Assembly (NCBI GenBank): GCA_016867815.1
Contig: VGIR01000014.1
Location: forward strand, 1 to 45,548
From: a candidate division WOR-3 bacterium
GTDB taxonomy: Bacteria > Hydrothermota > Tepidihabitantia > Tepidihabitantales > Tepidihabitantaceae
Direction: 5' to 3'
Length of the DNA stretch: 45,548 bases
In this document: in pieces, positions 32,755 to 39,975 of the stretch
How the letters are laid out: the number at the start of each line of letters is the position of its first letter
Numbering within the stretch: position 1 is the first letter of the stretch
Translations under genes and position numbers: made by a program
The notes under the pieces: model-generated
What the model was told of the DNA's origin: nothing
Databases searched by the model: none
What the model saw: only the letters and a program-made list of their open reading frames with translations

Positions 32755-34479
32755 CTACCTGCTTGTCCCGGCCCGGCCCGTGTTCCGCAGGTCGCGGTGG
32801 AACTTGGGCCAGGGCGAGTTGGCAAGCGGACTCCGGCCCTTGAGCGCGTAGAGGTAGCCGTCGCTACTGGTGAAGTAGACCCTTCCATCCGAGCCGATAG
32901 TCGGCGACGACCTGATGGCGCCGTCAGTCTCGAACTGCCACCTGGCCGAACCATCGGGTTTCAAGGCGTAGACGCTGTAGTCGGCCGAACCGAAATAGAT
33001 CGTCCCGTCAGACGCGATGGCTGGAGACGCACTGACGCTGCCGCCGGTCGGATAGCGCCACTTGCTCGAACCATCCGGGTTCAGGGCATAGAGGCAGCTG
33101 TCGTCCGAGCCGAAGTAGATAGTGCCGTCCGCTGCGACTACTGCCGAGCCCTGGATGGCTCCGCCCGTCGGGAACCGCCACTTAAGGGTGCCGCTTGGTT
33201 CCAGGGCGTAGAGATAGCCGTCGTCCGAGCCGCAATAGACGGTTCCATCAGCTCCGAACGAGGGGGAGGAACGGACCGTGCTTCCGGTCTTGTGGCCCCA
33301 TTTGACCTGGCCATTCGGTTTCACCGCATAGATATTGTCGTCATCCGACCCGACGTAGATTGTGCTGTCAGCGGCAACGGCTGGAGAGGAACGGGCAGCC
33401 TTGTTGGCGAGGGTTCTCCAGCCCAGATCTCCGGCTGAGCTGAGGGAGTAGAACCAGTGGTCCAGCGAACTGAAATAGACGGTGCCGTCGGCGCCGATAG
33501 CCGGGGAAGCATGAATGGAGCCGCCGGTTGAGTAGCTCCACCTGGACGTGCCGTCGGGGTTGATGGCGTAGAGGACGTCGTCGTAGGAGCCGATGTAGAT
33601 GGTGCCGTCGGGCGCGATGGCCGGGGAGGACCGGATGAAACTGCCGGTCGGGTAGCGCCACCGCAGGGCACCGCTGGTGTCGACCGAGTACAGGGCACTG
33701 TCTATCGAGCCGACGTAGATGTTGCCGTCCGGACCGAACGCCGGAGACGAATAGAACGAGCCTCCCTCTACGGCCGTCAGCTTGTAGCGCCACAAACCCA
33801 TGGTGTCCGGCGGCCAGATCCTGATGAAGTGAGGCTCAGACCACGAGGACGTTGCGTTGCCCGTGTCCTTGGCCTGCGCCGTTACCGCGTAGGTGTCAGG
33901 GACGGGCCAGAAGTGATTCATCGACACCGACTCGCCCGGGGCGACGAACGAGCTCCAGTCGGAAGTGTCGCCATCGCCCCACGCGAAGCGGATCGCCACG
34001 TTCATGCTCTCGGGGTGGAAGGCAACGGTAGAGAAAGCGTACTCGATACCCTGGTCACCCTTGGCCGGTCCATCCGGCTTTGTCGGCACGCCAGGGGCCG
34101 GCCGGTCCACCATAACCTGAACCGAAAGTGCGGCGGACCAGTCGGAGGTCCTCAGTCCCTGGTCCCTGGCCTGGGCGCGGACTCCAAAGGTTCCCGGAAC
34201 GGACCAGGCGTGAGTGAACGCGACCGACTCCCCGTCTGCCACGAGGTCCGACCAGGTTGAGAGGGTCGAATCGCCCCAGTCAAAGCGCAGGGCCACGCTG
34301 TCGCCATCGGGGTCAGTCGCGATTGTCGTGAAGGTGTAGGTCGTGTCCGTGAAACAGGAGTCTCGGCCGACCGGTACGGTCGGAATGTCTGCCGGATGGT
34401 TCTTGCCGCACGAAAACATCGCAACCAGGACCAGAACAGCAGACGGAACAAGGAAAGAGCTGGCGCTACTTCGGTTCAA
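32755..34479 (-). CDS. PKD-domain and PQQ-type beta-propeller lipoprotein
   Basis: A 574-residue lipoprotein. TTG start with GGGAGGT five bases upstream; lipobox AMFSCGK (Cys about 24). Two PKD-like domains (about 45-125 and 140-225; FDWGDSTLSTWSD, FAWGDGDTSDWSS). Then about eight PQQ-like propeller blades, each with 'SxPAIxxDGTIYFGSxDxxLYALNPDGSxKW' spacing, of the kind seen in PQQ-dehydrogenase-like and BamB proteins. No quinone-binding enzyme residues are evident, so the propeller is probably for binding. The blades are very similar to one another, indicating recent internal duplication. Confidence 0.88.
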   Translation of the reverse strand: MNRSSASSFLVPSAVLVLVAMFSCGKNHPADIPTVPVGRDSCFTDTTYTFTTIATDPDGDSVALRFDWGDSTLSTWSDLVADGESVAFTHAWSVPGTFGVRAQARDQGLRTSDWSAALSVQVMVDRPAPGVPTKPDGPAKGDQGIEYAFSTVAFHPESMNVAIRFAWGDGDTSDWSSFVAPGESVSMNHFWPVPDTYAVTAQAKDTGNATSSWSEPHFIRIWPPDTMGLWRYKLTAVEGGSFYSSPAFGPDGNIYVGSIDSALYSVDTSGALRWRYPTGSFIRSSPAIAPDGTIYIGSYDDVLYAINPDGTSRWSYSTGGSIHASPAIGADGTVYFSSLDHWFYSLSSAGDLGWRTLANKAARSSPAVAADSTIYVGSDDDNIYAVKPNGQVKWGHKTGSTVRSSPSFGADGTVYCGSDDGYLYALEPSGTLKWRFPTGGAIQGSAVVAADGTIYFGSDDSCLYALNPDGSSKWRYPTGGSVSASPAIASDGTIYFGSADYSVYALKPDGSARWQFETDGAIRSSPTIGSDGRVYFTSSDGYLYALKGRSPLANSPWPKFHRDLRNTGRAGTSR

Positions 34480-34533
34480 TTCTACCTCCCGTGACGCTCC
34501 GGTGGCGTCGATTGCGCTGTCGTAGCCGTCTGT

Positions 34534-34562
34534 AGTCTAAGATTGGATTTCAGCTCTGTCAA
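34534..34562 (-). promoter_or_regulatory. Promoter of the propeller-lipoprotein operon
   Basis: Minus strand: TTGACA (34557-34562), 17-bp spacer, TAGACT (34534-34539). Leader of about 47 bases with a ribosome site. Confidence 0.65.
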
Positions 34563-34598
34563 TGCTGCGGTCCGGCCCGGAGACATGGACAAGCTGCT

Positions 34599-35531
34599 TC
34601 AGGCGACACGGATGTTGATGGCCCTGGGCAGGGCGGTCAGGCGGAAGCGGCTGAAAGGCTGTGGTTCGAGCAGGTCTCCGTCGAGTTGAACCGGGACCGG
34701 CTGGCGGAACTCGAGTTCCAGTTCCGGCGTGCGAAGCATCGTCACTTCCTTCAGCGTGACGTGAGTGCCGGCGACGAACCGGGGAAGCTTCCGCATGATC
34801 GACAACCGTCCCATGCCGTCACCGATGCAGACCTCGATCAGTCCGTCGTCGGGCAGCGCTTCCGGGGCCACCTTCATGCCGCCTCCGTAGAATCTGCCGT
34901 TGGCGGCGGCGATGAGAAGCACCGACTGCTCGCGGGCGAAGTCCTGCGCCTTGATGCGGGCCACCGGACACTCGTAGCTTCGTATGGCGTCGAGCACGGC
35001 GAACAGGTAGAGGGGAAGCCCGCGCAGGAATTTGTACCGGCGCGCCGCTCCCGCAACTGACGCATCGAAGCCGAAGCCGGCGGCGTTGATGAAGCAGAGT
35101 TGTCGCATCCCGGCTTCGCCCATCATCTCGACCCGCATCATGTCGACCGGGCGCGCCTTCCCTTCCTTCGCGATTCGGCAGGCCGAGACTACGTCGGCGG
35201 GAATCCCCAAGGTCTTGAGGAAGTCATTGCCGGACCCGACCGGGACGACGGCCAAGACAGGAAGGGGGCGAGGATTCAAGGAATCGAGGGGTCCAGTGGC
35301 GGACACCAGACCGGAGGCGACTTCGCGCACGGTCCCGTCGCCGCCGACAGCGATGACGAGCTCCGCGTCGCTCGCCTCTCTTGCCAGCTCGATTGCGTGA
35401 CCGGGTTCGGCGGTCGTCAGGAATGCGATCTCAGGAAAGAGGCGTTTCAGTTCCTCGGCCGCGCGGGCACGCAGCTTCTCGCCCGGTGCACGGCCCGCGG
35501 CCGGGTTGACGATGGCAACGATGCGCGCCAC
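34599..35531 (-). CDS. Diacylglycerol/lipid kinase (DagK/YegS family)
   Basis: A 310-residue kinase that phosphorylates diacylglycerol or a related lipid at the membrane. IVNPAAGR (7-14), the GGDGT nucleotide-binding motif (63-67) and PVGSGNDFLKTLG (about 96-108) are all intact; FGFDASVAGAARRYKFLRG follows. Between the GGDGT and GSGNDF elements the protein carries an extra loop (TGPLDSLNPRPL) encoded by an octamer array, a place where family members normally have only a few residues. GTG start five bases after a weak -10 box (AGGATT). Confidence 0.9.
   Translation of the reverse strand: MARIVAIVNPAAGRAPGEKLRARAAEELKRLFPEIAFLTTAEPGHAIELAREASDAELVIAVGGDGTVREVASGLVSATGPLDSLNPRPLPVLAVVPVGSGNDFLKTLGIPADVVSACRIAKEGKARPVDMMRVEMMGEAGMRQLCFINAAGFGFDASVAGAARRYKFLRGLPLYLFAVLDAIRSYECPVARIKAQDFAREQSVLLIAAANGRFYGGGMKVAPEALPDDGLIEVCIGDGMGRLSIMRKLPRFVAGTHVTLKEVTMLRTPELELEFRQPVPVQLDGDLLEPQPFSRFRLTALPRAINIRVA
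35270..35301. repeat. Octamer micro-array inside the lipid kinase gene
   Basis: Four degenerate 8-bp units (GAGGATTC, AAGGAATC and two more), encoding a surface loop in frame. Confidence 0.65.
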
Positions 35532-35536
35532 GTGTC

Positions 35537-35565
35537 AATCCTGCCAGCAGGCCTCGATAAGTCAA
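35537..35565 (-). promoter_or_regulatory. Possible promoter of the lipid kinase
   Basis: Minus strand: TTGACT (35560-35565), 17-bp spacer, AGGATT (35537-35542), five bases to GTG 35531. Weak -10. Confidence 0.4.
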
Positions 35566-35586
35566 GAAGAGCACGGCCGAGGACGG

Positions 35587-35659
35587 CGAATCCGAAGTCC
35601 GAATTGGGCATTTCCTATTCGAGCTTCAATCGTCATTCGGAATTCGAGCTTCGTCATTC
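35587..35659. repeat. Heptamer array with inverted halves (GAANTCC / NNNATTC)
   Basis: GAA-type 7-bp units at 35587-35607 (CGAATCC, GAAGTCC) are followed by six units ending in TTC at 35614-35659 (such as GAGCTTC, GTCATTC), with one 4-base interruption. The second half is the reverse orientation of the first. It lies in a divergent intergenic region. Confidence 0.7.
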
Positions 35660-35699
35660 CTCCAGAACGCCTTGACGTTCTGGAGGACTGGCCTATCAT
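35659..35699 (+). promoter_or_regulatory. Promoter with palindromic operator, YkgJ gene
   Basis: TTGACG (35672-35677), 16-bp spacer, TATCAT (35694-35699). A perfect inverted repeat with 11-bp arms, CCTCCAGAACG (35659-35669) and its complement (35676-35686), surrounds the -35 box. It may be a repressor site or an RNA hairpin of another transcript. Confidence 0.5.
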
Positions 35700-35717
35700 A
35701 GACGCAGGCGAAGCGCC

Positions 35718-36263
35718 ATGTTTGAGACAAGCCTCGGCAGAATCAAGGAACTGGCCGAACAGAAGAAGCGCGAGAACTCGGATTTCCGCGACCACCTGAA
35801 GTCCTGCGATATCGAGGAAGAAGAGATAGATGCCATCGTTCATCGCCTCGATGCCTACGTATCGTCCAAGATAGACTGCCGGCAGTGCGCGAACTGCTGC
35901 CGCGAGCTTCAGGCGGCGCTGGGCCGCGAGGACGTAGCCAGGCTCGCCAAGGCTGAGGGCATCACCCGCGAGCAGTTCGAGCACAAGTACCTCGACAAGA
36001 CCGACGAGCCGGACCGGCTTCTCATCAGGCAGAAGCCCTGCCCGTTCCTTGCCGGCAAGCTCTGCCGGTACTACCAGCTCCGGCCCGAGTCCTGTGCGGA
36101 GTTCCCTTTCCTGCACAAGCCGGACTTCACCACCCGCTCCATGATGGCGCTCTGGAACCTGCCGTACTGCCCGATCGTCTACAACGTCTACGAACTCCTC
36201 AAGTCCGAGATCGCGGAACTAGAGATGCTCCGGCGCGACGCGAAGGAGGAAGACCTTGAGTGA
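35718..36263 (+). CDS. YkgJ-family cysteine-cluster protein
   Basis: A 181-residue cytosolic protein of the YkgJ/UPF0153 family thought to bind zinc or an iron-sulfur centre. The cluster C-x2-C-x2-C-C is at 54-61 (Cys54, Cys57, Cys60, Cys61), and later Cys residues in KPCPFLAGKLCRYY and RPESCAEFPF complete the pattern. The N-terminal 50 residues are charged and helical. Starts about 13 bases after the predicted transcript start. The next gene overlaps its end by eight bases. Confidence 0.88.
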   Translation: MFETSLGRIKELAEQKKRENSDFRDHLKSCDIEEEEIDAIVHRLDAYVSSKIDCRQCANCCRELQAALGREDVARLAKAEGITREQFEHKYLDKTDEPDRLLIRQKPCPFLAGKLCRYYQLRPESCAEFPFLHKPDFTTRSMMALWNLPYCPIVYNVYELLKSEIAELEMLRRDAKEEDLE

Positions 36264-37644
36264 GGTGATGCGTGCCCTGTTCGTCCTGTTTGTCCTGACT
36301 GCCGGTTCGGCAAGCGCCGGCTGGGATCCCACCGTCCGCCTGACCACGAGCGACAGCGCGACTCACAACTCGATGACTCCTGCCCGGAGCATCGCGGCCG
36401 GCCCGCCCGGCTGCATTCACGTCGTCTTCTACGACCATCGTACTGACAAAGACCAGATATACTACAAGCGTTCCGAAGATTCCGGCGCGACTTGGTCTGC
36501 CGACACAATGCTATCGAACGGCGTCGGGTTCAAGGCTGAGCCCGCGGTTGCGGCCTCAGGCGGATGTGTCCATGCCGTCTGGGAGGACCGGGACAGTGGT
36601 GTCTACAACGCAGGGGTCAGCTACCGGCGCTCGACCGACGCGGGCCTGACCTGGCTGGCGGAGACGCTGCTCGCCTCGGAGGCGTACAACTGCCGGAACC
36701 CGTCGGTCTCGGCGCAGGATTCCTTTGTCCATGTCGCCTGGGCCGACGACAGCGCCGGCCGCGAGCTCTACTATCGGCGCTCGACCGACTACGGCGCTAC
36801 CTGGAGCGACAAAGTCAGGCTTACCAACGACATCCAGGAGTCGTGGCACCCTTCGCTCGCGCTGCACGACAGCTTCGTGCACCTGGCGTGGCGCGACTGG
36901 CGCGACCACTCGTTTGAGGTCTACTACAAGCGCTCAGCTGACTACGGGGTGACGTGGGGCAGTGATGAGAGGCTGTCCGGCGACCTGGCGAACGGCTCGT
37001 ACAACCCCTGCATCGCCGCCGATTCCGGCCTCGTCCACGTGGTCTGGTCGGATACGCGGCACATGCCGTTCGAGATCTACTGCAGGAGTTCGACCGACGA
37101 GGGAGCGACGTGGGACGACGAAATCCGTCTGTCCGATGACACGACCGGCTCTTACAACACGACGGTCACGGCCCGCGGCGCGACCGTGCACCTGATGTGG
37201 GAGGCGCTGTATGGCACGTCGTTCATCATGTACAAGTCCTCGACGGACGGCGGAAAGACGTGGTCAGCCGACACCGCGCTAACGGTGACGCCGGACTACT
37301 GGTCAGTCTCGCCCTGCGCGGCAATGGACGGAAGCGACGTGCATCTTGTCTGGACCGACTTCCGCGACTCCGAATACGGCGAGATCTACTACAAGCGGAA
37401 GCCCGCCGGTGGCGCAGGAATCGATGAAGGCCGCAAGCCGCAGGCCTCAAGCCGCAAGCTGGGGGCAACGATTCTGCTCGGAGCGTCTAGCGTAGAGCGT
37501 CTTGCGTCAAGCGTCGTCTTCGACGCGATGGGCAGGCGGGTGCTGAACCCGCGGTCAGGGGTCTACTTCGTACGTTCCGCTTCCGGCGTGATGCGTAGTG
37601 CGTCAGGCATAGAGCGTATGTCCAAGGTCGTTGTGACGAGGTAG
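36256..37644 (+). CDS. Secreted BNR/Asp-box protein with C-terminal sorting-like domain
   Basis: A 462-residue secreted protein: signal peptide (MRALFVLFVLTAGSASA, if counted from the internal ATG), a sialidase-type propeller with six Asp-boxes of form S-x-D-x-G-x-T-W (STDAGLTW, STDYGATW, STDEGATW and others), and a C-terminal domain VVFDAMGRRVLN...SGVYFVR...KVVVTR of the type IX secretion-signal style. No sialidase catalytic residues are evident. The TTG at 36256, eight bases after GGAGG, overlaps the previous gene. Three heptamer arrays lie in the linker and C-terminal domain. Second gene of the YkgJ operon. Confidence 0.85.
   Translation: MSEVMRALFVLFVLTAGSASAGWDPTVRLTTSDSATHNSMTPARSIAAGPPGCIHVVFYDHRTDKDQIYYKRSEDSGATWSADTMLSNGVGFKAEPAVAASGGCVHAVWEDRDSGVYNAGVSYRRSTDAGLTWLAETLLASEAYNCRNPSVSAQDSFVHVAWADDSAGRELYYRRSTDYGATWSDKVRLTNDIQESWHPSLALHDSFVHLAWRDWRDHSFEVYYKRSADYGVTWGSDERLSGDLANGSYNPCIAADSGLVHVVWSDTRHMPFEIYCRSSTDEGATWDDEIRLSDDTTGSYNTTVTARGATVHLMWEALYGTSFIMYKSSTDGGKTWSADTALTVTPDYWSVSPCAAMDGSDVHLVWTDFRDSEYGEIYYKRKPAGGAGIDEGRKPQASSRKLGATILLGASSVERLASSVVFDAMGRRVLNPRSGVYFVRSASGVMRSASGIERMSKVVVTR
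37430..37464. repeat. Heptamer micro-array (GCCGCAA type)
   Basis: Five units, GCCGCAA, GCCGCAG and variants, read as EGRKPQASSRKLG between the propeller and the C-terminal domain. Confidence 0.85.
37483..37517. repeat. Heptamer micro-array (GCGTNNN type), first in this gene
   Basis: Five in-phase units with GCGT followed by three variable bases (CTA, AGA, CTT, CAA, CGT). Read as ASSVERLASSV just before the FDAMGRRV strand. Confidence 0.9.
37586..37620. repeat. Heptamer micro-array (GCGTNNN type), second in this gene
   Basis: Five units with GCGT/GCAT and three variable bases, read as SGVMRSASGIERM between GVYFVR and the last strand KVVVTR. Confidence 0.9.
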
Positions 37645-37653
37645 GGAGGAAAC

Positions 37654-39009
37654 GTGAGATTGGTGATTGTGTTCGCAGGTCTTGTTGCGGCCGCGTTCGC
37701 CCAGTGGTCCGAACCGGTGACGCTGGCCACCGGCTTGCAGCCATACGGGGCCGGGCCGGAGCTGGTGTCGCATGTCGGCGACAGTATCTGGGTCTTCTGG
37801 ATGGGACAGGTCACGCCGGCTGCGCTGTATGGTCGTTGCTTTGAGGCGGATTCGTGGCGCCAGGTGGAGACGCTCGCGCAGAGCACGAACGGTCTCTACT
37901 GGCCGGCCGGTGTTGTCGACGACTCCGGCCGCATGCTCGTCGCGTTCTACGACGGCAGCTACCCGGTGCAGCACCTTCAGGAGCAGGATACGTGGGGCAT
38001 CTACACGGCGACATTGGCTGGCGGCGGCTGGTCTGTGCCCAGTCTTGCCGTAGGTACTATGACGGGCGGGTTCCCGACCTACGTACGGCTGGGCAAGGCT
38101 CAGGATGGCTCGGTTGGTCTACTCTGGGACGAGAGCGCTGGCGGCATGAGCGCGACCGAGTCGGTGATGGTCAGCCGCATGAGGAATGGCGGGTGGACGC
38201 CGCGTTGCTGCATAGCCCCCGGCCAATACCCGGACGTCTACTGCCACTGCGGCTCGTTGGCTCCGGGCGACAGCACCGATTTACTCGTCGCCTTCTCGCG
38301 CCGGACAACCGGTGTATCAGAGGTCGAGGTCTGGGGCCTGAATGACACCCTGACCGGAACGCCGGCGGAGTTTGCTGGCGCACTACCGAAGATTGCGCGC
38401 GGGCCGGCGACAAGATTCCTTGTCATCACACGCGGGGACACGTTGCTCGGCGCAGAGAATCACGGCGCGGGCTGGAGCCAACCGGTCGTGATTGCCACTG
38501 GAATTGGCTTCGGAGGAGCATCATTGTGCGCTGACCCGCTCGGCTGGGGCTGGGTATGCTGGCCGAACAACGCCCAGCAGTCGGTGCTGGCAAGCTACAA
38601 TCGTGGAGCCGGCTGGTCTCGTCCGGAGACGGTGGCAACATCCGGCGCTCTTGGTTCTCCGCGGATCACATCGGACGGGCTCGGCAATCTGCACTGCGTC
38701 TGGTTCGACCACACCGGCGGCGGCTCGGGCGAACTGCAGCACGCACGGCGGCTCGGCAGACCAGGCGTCGAGGAGACGCCGAGCGCCGAAGTCCGAACGA
38801 CGAAGGTGACGACCATCATCCGAGGCGTGCTGTTCCTGCCGGAAGCCCCAAGCCACAAGCCCCAAGCCGCAAGCTTGCTGGACATCGGAGGTCGAAGGGT
38901 CATGGATCTCGCTCCGGGCGCGAATGATGTGCACAGCCTTGCACCCGGCGTCTACTTTCTGCGTTCGTCCGACGGCGGCCAGTACCGCCGACTGGTCTTG
39001 ATCCGCTAG
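37654..39009 (+). CDS. Secreted beta-propeller-like protein with C-terminal sorting-like domain
   Basis: A 451-residue secreted protein: signal peptide MRLVIVFAGLVAAAFA, a long beta-rich body with repeated 'GAGWSxPxxxA' segments (HGAGWSQPVVIA, RGAGWSRPETVA) and DDSGRMLVAFYD-like strands, probably a propeller, and a C-terminal domain LLDIGGRRVMDLAPG...APGVYFLR...RLVLIR homologous to those of the genes at 36256 and 43799. GGGAGG lies five bases before GTG. It follows the previous gene by nine bases, so the two are cotranscribed. A heptamer array encodes EAPSHKPQAAS in the linker. Confidence 0.8.
   Translation: MRLVIVFAGLVAAAFAQWSEPVTLATGLQPYGAGPELVSHVGDSIWVFWMGQVTPAALYGRCFEADSWRQVETLAQSTNGLYWPAGVVDDSGRMLVAFYDGSYPVQHLQEQDTWGIYTATLAGGGWSVPSLAVGTMTGGFPTYVRLGKAQDGSVGLLWDESAGGMSATESVMVSRMRNGGWTPRCCIAPGQYPDVYCHCGSLAPGDSTDLLVAFSRRTTGVSEVEVWGLNDTLTGTPAEFAGALPKIARGPATRFLVITRGDTLLGAENHGAGWSQPVVIATGIGFGGASLCADPLGWGWVCWPNNAQQSVLASYNRGAGWSRPETVATSGALGSPRITSDGLGNLHCVWFDHTGGGSGELQHARRLGRPGVEETPSAEVRTTKVTTIIRGVLFLPEAPSHKPQAASLLDIGGRRVMDLAPGANDVHSLAPGVYFLRSSDGGQYRRLVLIR
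38845..38879. repeat. Heptamer micro-array (GCCNCAA type)
   Basis: Five units (GCCCCAA, GCCACAA and variants) at the same place of the C-terminal domain where the genes at 36256 and 43799 carry a different array or element. Confidence 0.9.
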
Positions 39010-39271
39010 CCTGACTCGACGAGTTGCAGTTGCCGGATTCTCGGGCCTACGGGCCGGGCTCGGCGTGTTCTGACAGGGACTCGGGATGGACTACGCCATC
39101 GCGCCCTACGGCAAGCTGGGCATGACCCACCGTATCTCGCTATCCTCCGCGGCCCGTCCGCTTCGGACGAAGTGTCCGAGGAGTAGCGCCGCCGGCGCTT
39201 GACACTCTGGTCTATTCGAGTCAAACTACACTGTGCCGGACAGCAAGCCTTGTCCGCAGACAGGAGCAAGA

Positions 39272-39472
39272 GTGAAGATTGAAGTAGAAAGAGAAACCGA
39301 CGGACGGTGGCTCGCGGAGGTCGTCGACCTGCCGGGCGTCATGGCTTACGGCGCCACCCGGGCTGAGGCGGTCGCCGGCGTTCAGGCGCTGGCGCTGCGA
39401 GTCATGGCTGACCGGATAGAGCACGGCGAGGAAATCCCGGCTCTCCGGGAAGTCTTCGCTGTTCCCGCATGA
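39272..39472 (+). CDS. hicB: HicB antitoxin
   Basis: A 66-residue HicB: the partial RNase-H-like fold EVERETDGRWLAEVVDLPGVMAYGATRAEAV. It lacks a long C-terminal DNA-binding region, so it is of the short type. GTG 39272 is preceded by CAGGAG with good spacing; the frame extends to 39233. TTGACA at 39200-39205 is a likely -35. The hicA start overlaps its stop (ATGA). HicB neutralises HicA by binding it. Confidence 0.88.
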   Translation: MKIEVERETDGRWLAEVVDLPGVMAYGATRAEAVAGVQALALRVMADRIEHGEEIPALREVFAVPA

Positions 39473-39684
39473 ACAACTGGCCCTCCACCAGGGCCAGCCG
39501 AGTACTGGCCGCACTGCTGCGAACCGGGTGGGTCATCAAGCGACAGGCGGGGACTTCCCATCGCGTACTCAGCCGACCGGGGTGGCCAGACTTCGTGTTC
39601 GCGTTCCATGACCACGTTGAGATCGGACCACGCATGCTTGCTCGTATCGCCAAGCGCACCGGGCTCGCGCCTGACGACCTGTAG
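39469..39684 (+). CDS. hicA: HicA toxin (mRNA interferase)
   Basis: A 71-residue HicA with the double-stranded-RNA-binding-like fold. The catalytic His is in QAGTSHRVLS (His32 region), followed by the phenylalanine strand FVFAFHDHVEIGPRMLARIAKRTGL. HicA cuts mRNA and halts growth unless bound by HicB. Gene order is antitoxin first. Overlaps hicB by four bases. Confidence 0.9.
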   Translation: MNNWPSTRASRVLAALLRTGWVIKRQAGTSHRVLSRPGWPDFVFAFHDHVEIGPRMLARIAKRTGLAPDDL

Positions 39685-39714
39685 GTCACACGCGGAAGCG
39701 CCGGCGACGCCCTA

Positions 39715-39851
39715 GTCAATCGGCAATCGACATCCGCTTTCGGCTCACGGCCTGCCGCTCCGAATAGCTTCGTCCGCACCTGTCTGAAAGCCGTAAGCTG
39801 TCAGCCGTCCCGCTCCGATCCGCCAATCGTCAATCTGCAATCTACAATGTC
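39715..39851. repeat. Cluster of three heptamer micro-arrays, intergenic
   Basis: GTCAATC/GGCAATC (39715-39735), AAGCCGT/AAGCTGT/CAGCCGT (39788-39808) and CAATCGT/CAATCTG/CAATCTA/CAATGTC (39824-39851). They fill much of the 290 bp between hicA and the regulator gene. Confidence 0.75.
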
Positions 39852-39932
39852 GTGGGCTGTCGGCCCGCCTCATTGACAGGTTTCTGATTCATGAGAATAG
39901 AGGAGATGTCCCACTTTTGCCCCCTAGCTTGC

Positions 39933-39960
39933 TTGACTCGGGAAGAGTCAGGACTAAGCT
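39933..39960 (+). promoter_or_regulatory. Promoter of the TPR/AAA+ regulator with palindrome
   Basis: TTGACT (39933-39938), 16-bp spacer, TAAGCT (39955-39960). TGACTC (39934-39939) and GAGTCA (39945-39950) form a palindrome within it, a possible autoregulatory site. AAGG precedes ATG 39976. Confidence 0.5.
39945..39956. repeat. Left copy of a 12-bp inverted repeat flanking the regulator gene
   Basis: GAGTCAGGACTA; its reverse complement TAGTCCTGACTC occurs at 42677-42688, 15 bases after the gene. CTTGC lies about 12 bases outside each copy, so the similarity extends to about 30 bp. They could be regulator-binding sites or terminal repeats. Confidence 0.55.
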
Positions 39961-39975
39961 GACCAAGGTCTTATT

